The position numbers and the translations under genes are program-made. The notes under the pieces were generated by a model. The model saw nothing but the letters and a program-made list of their open reading frames with translations, made no database searches and was not told the DNA's origin. From SZAS-103 sp038216155 (lineage in GTDB: Bacteria > Pseudomonadota > Gammaproteobacteria > Xanthomonadales > Xanthomonadaceae), in assembly GCA_038216155.1 (NCBI GenBank), contig JBBQQH010000007.1, positions 4,801 to 68,800 of the forward strand: a DNA stretch of 64,000 bases. The letters run 5' to 3'. Each line of letters opens with the position of its first letter. Position 1 is the stretch's first letter. Below are positions 19,374 through 28,321 of this stretch, piece by piece.

Positions 19374-20231
19374 GTGGTCAATAAAACTCCTCTCGCACAT
19401 CCGGCAGCGCCGGTGCTCGACGCCTCCGCGGCGGGGATGTTGCGCGCGTTGTTTTTGCACCGCCGCCTCGTTTTACAACTGGTGCGACGCGACATTCTCG
19501 GTCGCTACCAAGGCTCGTTTTTCGGCGTGGCTTGGTCGCTGGTTACACCGCTGCTGATGTTGGCGGTGTACACGTTTGTGTTCTCGGTGGTGTTCGGCGC
19601 GCGCTGGGGTACGGCCTCGCAGCAGGGCGGCAAGCTGGTGTTTGCGGTGGTGCTGTTTGCCGGCATGCTGGTGTTTAATTTGTTTGGCGAAACCATCAAT
19701 CGCGCACCGACGTTGATCCTCGCCAACGCCAACTACGTCAAGCGCGTGATTTTTCCACTGGAAGTGCTGCCCCTGGTGGCGCTACTCACTTCTCTGTTCC
19801 ACGCCGCGATCGCGCTGCTGGCGTGGGCGGTGATCGCGATTTTCGTGTTGCACGGCTTGCCATGGACCATCGTGCTGCTGCCGCTGGTGCTGGTGCCGTT
19901 GCTGCTGGGCACACTGGGCGTGAGCTGGATGCTGGCATCGCTCGGCGTGTATGCGCGCGACATTGGACAGGTGACGTCGATCCTGACCATGGCGCTGCTG
20001 TTCCTGTCGCCGATTTTTTTCCCGCTGAGCGCGGTGCCCGTGAGGTTTCGCGCGGTAGTGATGCTCAATCCGATGAGCTTTATCATCGAATCCGCGCGCG
20101 GTGTGTTGATTGACGGGCATCCGCCGGACTGGCTGATTTTGGGCGCGTTCTGGATCGGTAGTGCATTGATTGCGTGGCTGGGCTGGTGGTGGTTCCAGAA
20201 GACGCGCGAGGGCTTTGCTGATGTCCTCTGA
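19374..20231 (+). CDS. wzm: O-antigen/LPS ABC-2 transporter permease (Wzm)
   Basis: 285 residues with six predicted membrane helices. The ABC-2 permease pattern is clear: RDILGRYQGSFFGVAWSLVTPLLMLAVYTFVFSVVF at the front (an amphipathic interface helix then TM1) and PRE-terminal LNPMSFIIESARGVLIDG. Wzm exports undecaprenyl-diphosphate-linked polysaccharide across the inner membrane. The start is GTG at 19374. Overlaps wzt by 11 bases, so the transporter subunits are translationally coupled. Confidence 0.93.
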   Translation: MVNKTPLAHPAAPVLDASAAGMLRALFLHRRLVLQLVRRDILGRYQGSFFGVAWSLVTPLLMLAVYTFVFSVVFGARWGTASQQGGKLVFAVVLFAGMLVFNLFGETINRAPTLILANANYVKRVIFPLEVLPLVALLTSLFHAAIALLAWAVIAIFVLHGLPWTIVLLPLVLVPLLLGTLGVSWMLASLGVYARDIGQVTSILTMALLFLSPIFFPLSAVPVRFRAVVMLNPMSFIIESARGVLIDGHPPDWLILGAFWIGSALIAWLGWWWFQKTREGFADVL

Positions 20232-21666
20232 GCCGTTGATCGCACAAGCTGACAGCGAGGCTGCGATCCGCATCGATGCGGTCAGCAAATGCTATCCCGT
20301 CTACGACCGCCCGTTCGATCGTTTACGTCAGTTCGTTGCGCCGCGCGCCGCGCGCGTGTTGCGGCGGCCTTCAAAGATGCATTACCGCGAATACTGGGCG
20401 CTGCGCGAGATCAGTTGCGAAATTCGTCGCGGCGAACAGATCGGTATCGTCGGTCGCAACGGCGCCGGCAAGTCGACCTTGTTGCAGATCATCTGTGGCA
20501 CGCTGGCGCCGACCACCGGCAATGTCAGCGTGAATGGCCGCATCGCGGCATTGCTGGAGCTGGGCGCCGGCTTCAATCCCGAATTCACCGGACGCGAGAA
20601 TGTGCTGCTCAATGCCAGCATTCTTGGCCTGACCGAAGCCGAAATCGACGCTCGCTTCGATCCGATCCTGGCGTTCGCCGACATCGGCGAGTTCATCGAG
20701 CAGCCGGTCAAGACCTATTCCAGCGGCATGTACATGCGGCTCGCGTTTGCGGTGGCGATCCACGTAACGCCGGATATTCTGGTAGTCGATGAAGCGTTGT
20801 CGGTCGGTGACGAGGCGTTTCAGCGCAAATGTTTCGCACGCATCCGCCGCATCCGCGACGATGGTGGCACCGTGCTGTTTGTCTCGCATTCGGCCGGCAC
20901 CGTGGCCGAAGTTTGTGATCGCGCAATCCTTCTCGATCGCGGCGAGCTGCTCGCGATCGGCAACACCCGCGACGTCCTCGCGCGATACCAGAAACTGCTG
21001 TACGCGCCGGCCGACAAGGCACTGGAAGTGCGCGAGTGGATCGTGTCGCATCCGCCGGGCGAGAGCGATGATCTTCCGCCGGCAGTTGCCGAGGCCGATG
21101 CGCACATCGCGATTTCTACTTCGGTAACAGCGACTCCCGGCGACGACGAGTCCGCCGATGCTGCGCGCGATGGCGATCCGGCGTGGCTCGATGTCGGCCT
21201 GCGTGCCGCCACGGGCGTGGCGTACCCGCAGCGTGGCGCGTCGATCGGCGCACCGCGGGTGGAAACATCGCAGGGCCGCGTGGTCAATGTATTGACGCCG
21301 GGCCGCGAGTACGTCTATTTGTATCCGGTGAGTTTCGAGCGCGACCAGGTCGGAGTACGCTTCGGCATGATGGTCAAGACCGTCGCCGGTGTGGAACTGG
21401 GCGGGGCGGCCAGTGCGCCGGACGGGCAGGGTATGGACTTGATCAAGGCGGGCACCACGGCGCTGGCGCGGTTTCGCTTCCGCTGCTTGCTGGCGCCGGG
21501 GACTTACTTCATGAATGCGGGCATCGTCGGGCTGGACGGTGAGACCGAGCAATATCTGGCCCGGGAAATCGATGTGCTGATGATTCGGGTCGCGGCCGAC
21601 GCGCAGCGCCTCGCCACCGGACTGGTCAACCTGGACGTGCGCCCGGAGATCGAATTACATGGCTAA
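20221..21666 (+). CDS. wzt: O-antigen ABC transporter ATPase with carbohydrate-binding C-terminal domain (Wzt)
   Basis: 481 residues. Residues 15-260 are the nucleotide-binding domain: Walker A GRNGAGKST at 78-86, signature region YSSGMYMRLAFAVA, Walker B ILVVDEALSVGDEAF and H-loop VSHSAG. After a linker, residues of about 310-480 form a Wzt-C type beta-sandwich (EYVYLYPVSFERDQVGVRFGMM, then APGTYFMNAGIV). In characterised systems this domain recognises the chemical cap at the non-reducing end of the finished O-chain, so chain termination and export are linked. The gene immediately downstream, overlapping by eight bases, encodes a sulfotransferase-coiled-coil protein that is a good candidate for making such a cap. 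Confidence 0.94.
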   Translation: MSSEPLIAQADSEAAIRIDAVSKCYPVYDRPFDRLRQFVAPRAARVLRRPSKMHYREYWALREISCEIRRGEQIGIVGRNGAGKSTLLQIICGTLAPTTGNVSVNGRIAALLELGAGFNPEFTGRENVLLNASILGLTEAEIDARFDPILAFADIGEFIEQPVKTYSSGMYMRLAFAVAIHVTPDILVVDEALSVGDEAFQRKCFARIRRIRDDGGTVLFVSHSAGTVAEVCDRAILLDRGELLAIGNTRDVLARYQKLLYAPADKALEVREWIVSHPPGESDDLPPAVAEADAHIAISTSVTATPGDDESADAARDGDPAWLDVGLRAATGVAYPQRGASIGAPRVETSQGRVVNVLTPGREYVYLYPVSFERDQVGVRFGMMVKTVAGVELGGAASAPDGQGMDLIKAGTTALARFRFRCLLAPGTYFMNAGIVGLDGETEQYLAREIDVLMIRVAADAQRLATGLVNLDVRPEIELHG

Positions 21667-23326
21667 GCGCGAGACAACTGCCGCACCCAAATCTGCTGCA
21701 TCCAAATCTACGGCGTCCAAATCTACGGCGTCAACGCCTGCCGCAACCAAACCTGCCGCATCCAAGTCTGTCGTGCCTGCACCGCCGCCGTTTGCCGGCG
21801 ACGCGGTGCTAGTGCTTGGCATGCATCGCAGCGGAACCTCGGCCATTACCGGCGCGCTGGGCGTGCTCGAGGTGCCACTGGGTTCGCGCCTGATCGATGC
21901 TGGCCCGGACAACCCTGGCGGCTATTGGGAGCAACGCGACGCGGTGTTGTTGGACGAGCAATTGCTGCACGCACTGGGTAGCGACTGGGACGATCCGACG
22001 CCACTGCCCGAGAGTTGGCTCGATGGCGAACCCGCGACCGTGGCCGCCGCCGCCATCCGCGCATTGGTTGGCGATGAATTTTCCGGCAAATCCTTGTGGG
22101 CGTTGAAGGATCCGCGCCTGTGCCGGTTACTGCCGCTGTGGCGGCGCGAACTGCTGGCGCTCGGCGTACAGCCGTCGGTGGTACTGGTGTTGCGACATCC
22201 TGATGAGATTGCGGCCTCGCTGCGTCGGCGTGATGCGCTGCCGGCGACGATCGCGCACCTGCTGACGATCCGTTATCTGCTCGATGCCGAACGCGCCAGC
22301 CGCGGCCTGTCGCGATCGGTGGCCAGCTACGATCGTGTGCTGGAGGAGCCTGCCACCGCGTTTGCGCGAATCGCGGTCGATCTGGCGTTGCTGTGGCCGC
22401 AACCGCCGGATCGCGTGCTGCCCAAGCTCGATGCGTTTCTGGATCCGGAATCGCGTCACCACCGCGAACAGATGCTGGACTCCGCCGCGCGCGATGTGGC
22501 GGGGTTGGATTCGCCATTCCGCGCCTCCGCACTCGAATTGCACGCCTTGCTGGAACAAGGGGTGTTCGATGCGGCGGGTATCGCGCGTCTTGATGCGTTT
22601 GCCGAGCAGTTCGAGAAGGATCTTTCCGAGGACTCGACACTGCTGCAACGGCTCTACGACGAATGCAAACTGCGTCGCGACATGCGCGAAAACCTGCGCC
22701 AGCGCGTTGCCCAGACGCAGGTGCAGCTGCAAACGCAATTGCAGGAAACCGAGGCCGCGCAACAGCGCGCCGAGACATTGTCGATGCAACGTGCGGACGA
22801 GCTGGCGCAAGTCACCAAGCGGCTGCAACAAGCCGACGCGATGTTGGCAAAGCACGAGGCCGAATTGAAGACACTGGACGCTGCGTTGAGCGCCTCGCAA
22901 CAGGCGCAGACGCAACGTGAAGACGAGTCGCGCCAGCGACTGGCGGATGCCGAACGACTCGATCGAACGTTAGCCGAAGCCCACAAAGCACAAGTCGAGG
23001 CGAGCCAGCTGGCGATAGAACGCATGGCACAAGTCGAGCGGCTGGACGCCGCGTTGGCTGATGCGCAACAGCTCGCAGAACAACGCCTGCACCAACTCGG
23101 CGAGCTCGACGCGCAGCTGGGCGCAACCCAGGCCGGCCTGGCGCACGCCGAATCGCTGTGCGCCGAGCGCGAGCGCGTTATTGAGCAACTCAACTCCGAG
23201 CTTGCCAGTGAGCGTCAACGCATCGGCAGCAGCTCGCAAGACGCGACCGCCCCGCAAGGCTGGAGCCCGTTCCGCGCGCTTGCGCGCTGGTGGCGCAGAC
23301 GAGGCGGGTCGGACGGTTCCGATTGA
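21659..23326 (+). CDS. Sulfotransferase-domain protein fused to long coiled coil
   Basis: 555 residues. After a Lys/Ala/Ser-rich N-terminus (1-45), residues 48-300 look like a PAPS-dependent sulfotransferase: LVLGMHRSGTSAITGAL carries the 5'-phosphosulfate loop (53-62), and VLVLRHPDEIAASLRRRD at about 175-192 carries the 3'-phosphate Arg179 and Ser187. Residues of about 315-530 are a continuous Gln/Glu/Ala/Leu-rich coiled coil. It ends in a basic, Trp-rich amphipathic segment (SPFRALARWWRRR) that could sit on the membrane. The layout, enzyme then coiled coil then membrane-binding tail beside Wzt, recalls the WbdD chain-length regulator although the enzyme family differs. Sulfating the O-chain terminus is inference. 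Start ATG at 21659 overlaps wzt. Confidence 0.8.
   Translation: MAKRETTAAPKSAASKSTASKSTASTPAATKPAASKSVVPAPPPFAGDAVLVLGMHRSGTSAITGALGVLEVPLGSRLIDAGPDNPGGYWEQRDAVLLDEQLLHALGSDWDDPTPLPESWLDGEPATVAAAAIRALVGDEFSGKSLWALKDPRLCRLLPLWRRELLALGVQPSVVLVLRHPDEIAASLRRRDALPATIAHLLTIRYLLDAERASRGLSRSVASYDRVLEEPATAFARIAVDLALLWPQPPDRVLPKLDAFLDPESRHHREQMLDSAARDVAGLDSPFRASALELHALLEQGVFDAAGIARLDAFAEQFEKDLSEDSTLLQRLYDECKLRRDMRENLRQRVAQTQVQLQTQLQETEAAQQRAETLSMQRADELAQVTKRLQQADAMLAKHEAELKTLDAALSASQQAQTQREDESRQRLADAERLDRTLAEAHKAQVEASQLAIERMAQVERLDAALADAQQLAEQRLHQLGELDAQLGATQAGLAHAESLCAERERVIEQLNSELASERQRIGSSSQDATAPQGWSPFRALARWWRRRGGSDGSD
21701..21730 (+). repeat. 15-bp tandem repeat in sulfotransferase N-terminus
   Basis: Two perfect units TCCAAATCTACGGCG, flanked on both sides by degenerate relatives across 21683-21775. 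It encodes the Ser-Lys-Ser-Thr-Ala low-complexity leader and keeps the frame when copy number changes. Confidence 0.85.
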
Positions 23327-24930
23327 GTTCCCGCTACGCCATTGATTCGATCGCGTTGCGCGACGGACTGGTATTCGGCTGGGGCTGGTTTCTGCATGAC
23401 GACGCGCCAGCGCAGCATCTGCAACTCGTCATCCATCATCGATCCGGCGCGCAATCAATCCTTGGCTGTACGCGCGGCGGCAGCCGGGTGGACGTTGCTG
23501 CGGCGCATCCGGAGGTCCCGCACGCCGGATCGGCGGGCTTCATCATCCAGGGACGTGTGCACGGTGACTGGAACGGGGCGCGCAGCGAATTGCGTGCGCA
23601 GCTCGCCGATGGCAGGCAACTGACGCAGTCGATCGAGGGATTTCCGTTCCGGTTCATGCCGGCGGCGGCCAATACCGAATCGCTCAAAGCCAAAGGTGCC
23701 GCCGCATTGGCGCTGGTGCGCAATGGCGATGTTGGCGGATTCCTGGCGCGGATCGGACGTCTGCTTGCTGATCTTTGGCGGCGCGTCCGGACGCCAGTCG
23801 CCCCGACCGAAAAGCCTGCGATGCACCGCTTCACCGTGGTGTTTGACCACGCAATGGGGGGCGGCGCAAATCGCTTTCGCGAGCAGCGTGTCGCGGAATT
23901 GATCGCCGACGGCTGCTGCGTCGCGACCGTACTTCCCGACTTGCCGCAATTGCAATATCGACTGCGCATCGCCGATCGCGAACGCGCGCATGAAACCTCC
24001 GCAAGTTTGACTGCAGCACTCGCCGAACTCGATCGGCAGCAGATTGCTGCGATCGAGATCAATGACCTGGTCTCGTTTGACGATCCGCTGGCCGTGGTTG
24101 TCTGGGCCACGGCGCACGCGAAGCGCGGCGTTGTGCTGCGGATGTACGTGCACGACTTTCATGCCGTGTGTCCGTCATGGACGCTGATTGACCACCGCGA
24201 GCGGTATTGCGGCGTTCCATCGCTGGATGTGTGCGCGAGTTGCCTGCGGCAACTCGACATTCCGTTTCTCGCGTTGTTGCCACCCACCGACATTCCCCGA
24301 TGGCGCACGGCGTGGTTGCGCCTGTTGCAGTGTGCGTCGGAGATCATCGCGTTTTCGCCAGCCTCGGTGCAGATCGTGCTGCGCGCGTTTCCGCAACTCG
24401 ATCCAGCGCGCATCCGCGTGCAGCCACATGTGGTCGATTATCTGGATGCATCGCCGTTGCAGCCGGATCTTTCGTTGCCCTTGCGCATCGGCGTGGTCGG
24501 CAACATCAGCCGGCACAAGGGCTCGCAGATCGTATGGGACCTTGCCGAACTGATCGCTGCGCGTGGATTGCCAATACAGATCGTGGTCATCGGCACCATC
24601 GAGGATCAGGTGCACAGCGAGATCGTGCAAGTCACCGGCCAATTCCGCGCGGAATCGTTGCCGCAGTTGCTGGGCGAGCACGGCGTCGGCATCTGCCTGT
24701 TGCCGTCAATCTGTCCGGAGACATTTTCCTACGTTACCGCCGAGCTGATGCAGTTACAGATGCCGCTAGCTGTGTTCGATTTGGGCGCACCCGCCGAACG
24801 CGTGATCGACTATCCCGCAGGTCGCGTGATTGCCGACACCACCGCGCAGTGCGCGCTCGAAACCATCCTTGAACTGCACCGCAGCCTGTTACGCGATGCG
24901 GCTTCCATACCGGTGTCGCACGATGCTTGA
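23323..24930 (+). CDS. GT-B glycosyltransferase with N-terminal beta-sandwich-like module
   Basis: 535 residues. TTG at 23323 overlaps the previous stop (TTGA) and gives the start MSSRYAIDSIALRDG; no ATG fits. Residues 1-115 form a separate module (LVFGWGWFLHDDAPAQHLQL, RVDVAAAHPEVP, AGSAGFIIQG). From about residue 165 (HRFTVVFDHAMGGGANRFRE) a GT4-like GT-B fold follows, with a nucleotide-sugar half containing LRIGVVGNISRHKGSQIVWDLAE, QIVVIGTIED and PSICPETFSYVTAELMQ, where the Glu-rich EX7E-like region is expected. A cluster of cysteines (CVCPSW, CGVP, CASCLRQL) in the middle is unusual and could bind a metal. Probable O-chain assembly enzyme; the sugar is unknown. Confidence 0.85.
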   Translation: MSSRYAIDSIALRDGLVFGWGWFLHDDAPAQHLQLVIHHRSGAQSILGCTRGGSRVDVAAAHPEVPHAGSAGFIIQGRVHGDWNGARSELRAQLADGRQLTQSIEGFPFRFMPAAANTESLKAKGAAALALVRNGDVGGFLARIGRLLADLWRRVRTPVAPTEKPAMHRFTVVFDHAMGGGANRFREQRVAELIADGCCVATVLPDLPQLQYRLRIADRERAHETSASLTAALAELDRQQIAAIEINDLVSFDDPLAVVVWATAHAKRGVVLRMYVHDFHAVCPSWTLIDHRERYCGVPSLDVCASCLRQLDIPFLALLPPTDIPRWRTAWLRLLQCASEIIAFSPASVQIVLRAFPQLDPARIRVQPHVVDYLDASPLQPDLSLPLRIGVVGNISRHKGSQIVWDLAELIAARGLPIQIVVIGTIEDQVHSEIVQVTGQFRAESLPQLLGEHGVGICLLPSICPETFSYVTAELMQLQMPLAVFDLGAPAERVIDYPAGRVIADTTAQCALETILELHRSLLRDAASIPVSHDA

Positions 24931-24951
24931 GCGACTGATTCTGGAGACAAC

Positions 24952-26174
24952 ATGAAAACCGTGGCCTACACCTCGGCAGCAATCAATTACCTGCCAAAGG
25001 TGCGCAAGTTGTGTGCGTCCATCAAACGTTTCCATCCCGAGTTCGAAGTAGTGCTGGCGCTTGCCGATCGGATTGCGCCTGGAATCGATTTCACCGCCGA
25101 GCCGATCGATGCGGTGATCGCGGTCGAGGACATCGCCATCCCAGATCGCGAACGCTGGATCTACTTCCATTCGATCGTCGAGTTGGCGACCGCGATCAAG
25201 CCATTCGTGCTGAAGACGCTGCTGGCGCGCGATGACGTGGCGCGCGTGATCTATTTCGATCCGGATATGGTGTTGTTCTCGCGGCTGGATGACCTGCTGG
25301 AAGATCTCGAAGGAAATGCGATCGCGCTGACACCGCATCAGGTCAAACCCGAGACCACGCTTGATGCGGTGCGCGACAACGAAATCGCCAGCCTCAAGCA
25401 TGGCGTATACAACCTCGGGTTTCTGGCAGTGAACGACGTGCCCGAAGGGCGGCGATTTGCCGACTGGTGGGCTGAGCGCGTGTACCACTTCTGCATTGCC
25501 GACATCCCTAACGGATTGTTTACCGACCAGCGCTGGGTCGATCTGGCACCTGCGTTTTTCGATGGGGTGAAAATCCTCAAGAACCCGCGCTTCAACGTCG
25601 CTACCTGGAACCTGACTACGCGTTTGCTGGCAGGCAGCGTTGCAAGCGGGTTCACCGTCGATGGCGAACCGCTCGGTTTCTATCACTTCACCGGGTTCGA
25701 TAGCGGCGCGCACTGCGTGATGGCGAACAAGAATGCGGCCGGCAATATGGCCGTGGCCGAACTGGTGCAGTGGTACACCGACCAAACGCGATTCGATACG
25801 GACGAACCCGCCGCGAAAGTGCGCTGGGCGTTCAGCGATTACAGCGACGGAGCACCGGTGCCGCTCGCAGAGCGCCGGTTGTATCGGGCGCGACCCGATC
25901 TTCAGCAGGTCTTCCCGCACCCGTTCGCCGGTAGCATCGATCACAGCCTGCAGCACTGGATGCGCACGCAAGGGCCGCTGGAACATCCGGAACTGCTCGA
26001 AAAAAAAGCCTAGGGCCGGGCTGGAAACTGCGACGCTGGATGTTCCGCCTGCGTCGCGCCTTCCGTCTCGGCCTGACCGATTCGCAGCATCGTGAACAGG
26101 CGGCACTGCGCTTTCGCGGTCTCTGGCGTGAAGGCGGGCTGTGGGCTGTGTTGAAACATGTGTTTACCGGATAA
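24952..26174 (+). CDS. GT8-like glycosyltransferase, interrupted or slipping at an A8 tract
   Basis: The uninterrupted frame runs 24952-26013 (353 residues, stop TAG at 26011-26013). A GT-A fold is indicated by the start MKTVAYTSAAINYLPKVRKL, the metal-binding YFDPDMVLF motif, KHGVYNLGFLAVN and the late GFYHFTGFDSG. Eight A bases at 26000-26007 come just before the stop. One extra A would read on as EKKSLGPGWKLRRWMFRLRR and continue to LKHVFTG and a TAA at 26172-26174, adding about 54 basic residues. This tail looks like a normal end of a membrane-associated glycosyltransferase, so either sequence error, a phase-variable tract or transcriptional slippage is likely. Coordinates here span the extended form. 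Confidence 0.75.
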
Positions 26175-26210
26175 TCAGTCAATGACGATGATCCGCGCTG
26201 GAGCAGGCCA

Positions 26211-26786
26211 TTGAATACGCGCAAACATCCATTGCGGCTGCCTAGGTTCGCGACGTGCCTGTCTGCATGCCTGTTGCTGTCGGGTTGCATGCCGGCCAGC
26301 GATCGCAATGCATTGGCCTGCGATGATCCCGATGCGTTTCATTCGGCCGACATGGGCGCGGCGCCGCCGGCCGAAGTGCTGGCCGCACTAGCGCTGCCGC
26401 AACAGGCGATCACCACCTGCAATATCGAGTTCGTCAATAACCGACCGCTGGTCGGGCACGTCGATGGGCTCGCTCGTATTGGCTTGGTCAACTTCAAGGG
26501 CTGGTTTGTCGATTCGCGTCAGTGGCACTCGTTACGGCCACAGCTCTACCTGCAATTTCGCGATGCAGCCGGCAAGCGGATGTGGGAAGTACCGATCGTA
26601 GACCGCACCCCGCGCCAGGATATCGTGGCCGCGTTCAACGCCAATCCCGACCTGCTGCTGTCGGGATTCGACGTGACCTTCTACGCAGCCGGGCTGCCGG
26701 CCGGCTACTACTCACCGCGTTTGGTGTTACGCAGCAAACGCGCCGAAGCCACCTGCGGAGCGGGACCTGTGTTCGAGTTGCGCTAA
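26211..26786 (+). CDS. Small lipoprotein sharing the module of the GT-B enzyme
   Basis: 191 residues with a lipobox (LSACLLLSGC) so probably a lipid-anchored envelope protein. The mature part has GHVDGLARIGLVNFKGWFVDS, RQDIVAAFNANPDLLLSGFDV and AGLPAGYYSPRLVL. The order GW-F-D, R-x-D-V/I-x-A-A, G-F then G-Y matches the N-terminal module of the GT at 23323 by eye. TTG at 26211 with GGAGCAGG upstream is the likely start. It converges with and overlaps by four bases the membrane protein gene on the other strand. Function unknown; a carbohydrate-binding beta-sandwich is a fair guess. Confidence 0.65.
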   Translation: MNTRKHPLRLPRFATCLSACLLLSGCMPASDRNALACDDPDAFHSADMGAAPPAEVLAALALPQQAITTCNIEFVNNRPLVGHVDGLARIGLVNFKGWFVDSRQWHSLRPQLYLQFRDAAGKRMWEVPIVDRTPRQDIVAAFNANPDLLLSGFDVTFYAAGLPAGYYSPRLVLRSKRAEATCGAGPVFELR

Positions 26787-28207
26787 GCCGCTTCTGCGTG
26801 ATTGATCGCGGGTGAGTCGCGCGTGCCATCGCTAACGCCACGTGAGAGCAATAACACCAGCCCGATTGCACTAAGGCTTGGGATCAGCGGGTACAAGTAG
26901 CGGAAGTCGCAGGCTAGTGAGGTCGGGAAAAACGACAGGAGATACGCCGTTAGCCCGACCAGGTGCACCAGCAACACCGCGCGCGTTGGCGTGCCGATCC
27001 GCGCCCGCCACGCCGCAATCAGCGCGAATGGCAGCAGCAACGCGTAGAACCAATGCCGATACAGGATCGAGGTTTGCGCCACAAGCGCAGCGCCTTGCAG
27101 GAGCTTGCCGCGGGCGTCAATTCCTTGCTGGATGTTGAGGCTATTTAAGTAATCGGGGTCGCCAACGACTCCGATATGCAAAGGAAGACATGCATTCAAA
27201 TCGTGCATGTCTAGCAACCAGGAAAACGCTTCCCATCTAGCGCGCAGCCAGACCCCTGTATGAGCCCGCAGCAAATGCAACCACGCCGCTTGCCTGGTTT
27301 CTGGTTTAAGTCTGCCCAGAAAATGCATTGCATCTGGGTCGCCCAACGGATCCGAACGTACCGGCGTATACAACACAGTGACATGGCGCCATGCCGTTTC
27401 GCTCGGGAGCAGCCGATCCATCATGTCCTGACCGGCGCTACGGCTGCGCGAGATGGCGGCAGCGATGTCGTACGAAATCACTGCCTGAAATCCATTCGAC
27501 ACGTCCTGACCTTCGCTGTCGCGAATGGTGCGATTGACCGCGAACAACAACAGCACGGTCGCCAGGATCGTCGTCAGCGCGACAGTCGCAACGCGCAGTA
27601 CGCGATCGAAGCGGCGACCCAGCACCGGCAGCAACAACCACGCCGGAGCCAACAACAGGATTGGCAACATGAAAAGACCCTGCTGGCGTGCCATCGGCAT
27701 CGGCAACAACATCAGCAGCGAGCCGATCGCCAATGCAAGACGACGCCAACCGGTTGTGCGTGAGGCCAGCAGTGCCAGCGTCAGCGCGAACAGCATCAGG
27801 CTTGCGATCAGCACGTCCTTCCACAGGATGCCGACGTACAAGAAGATCACTGGATTGGCGATGATCACGAAGCAGGCAAGCAATCGCCACGTCGCGATCC
27901 GAGGCTGCGGCAACTGGGCAAGGCTGCTGCGCACGATCGCGCGCAGGCACAGATACGCGCCAACCACATTGATCAGCATCAGCCAGAACGCCGCCAGCGC
28001 GTTGCCACCCAGCCAGCGCAGCAGCGCCGACATGAAGGGCGGGTTCCAGCTGACGTTGATGCCGGTCTGGGCTTCGTGCAACTGCACGCTGGTGTCGTAG
28101 GAAATATGGCCGGGCGCGTGCAGCACCGCCGCGATCGCGCACAGCATCAGGCACAGTCCGCCGAGCAGGCGTTGCGCACTCGCCAGTGAAACGCTGCTGC
28201 GGATCAT
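26783..28207 (-). CDS. Polytopic membrane protein, GT-C-like
   Basis: 474 residues with about ten hydrophobic helices. The first extracytoplasmic loop reads HISYDTSVQLHEAQTGINVSWNPPFMSALLRWLGG; an acidic residue in this loop (here the Asp of SYD) is the catalytic feature of GT-C glycosyltransferases using polyprenyl-phosphate sugars. Late in the chain come FRYLYPLIPSLSAIGLVLLL. No named family is certain. Divergent from the GT2 gene at 28322, and a plausible partner: GT2 makes the lipid-linked sugar, this protein transfers it. The only glycine/proline loop and hydrophobicity pattern are seen directly; substrate is unknown. Confidence 0.7.
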   Translation of the reverse strand: MIRSSVSLASAQRLLGGLCLMLCAIAAVLHAPGHISYDTSVQLHEAQTGINVSWNPPFMSALLRWLGGNALAAFWLMLINVVGAYLCLRAIVRSSLAQLPQPRIATWRLLACFVIIANPVIFLYVGILWKDVLIASLMLFALTLALLASRTTGWRRLALAIGSLLMLLPMPMARQQGLFMLPILLLAPAWLLLPVLGRRFDRVLRVATVALTTILATVLLLFAVNRTIRDSEGQDVSNGFQAVISYDIAAAISRSRSAGQDMMDRLLPSETAWRHVTVLYTPVRSDPLGDPDAMHFLGRLKPETRQAAWLHLLRAHTGVWLRARWEAFSWLLDMHDLNACLPLHIGVVGDPDYLNSLNIQQGIDARGKLLQGAALVAQTSILYRHWFYALLLPFALIAAWRARIGTPTRAVLLVHLVGLTAYLLSFFPTSLACDFRYLYPLIPSLSAIGLVLLLSRGVSDGTRDSPAINHAEAA

Positions 28208-28321
28208 CGGTTGCCGTCCAATCGTGCTCCCCTGCGCGCTGCGAACACTGTATTGCCGTCCCGTCGCCCGTGTCGCGACTGGTTCCCGCTACAATTCTAC
28301 CGTCCGGCCGCCAGCGGCCGC

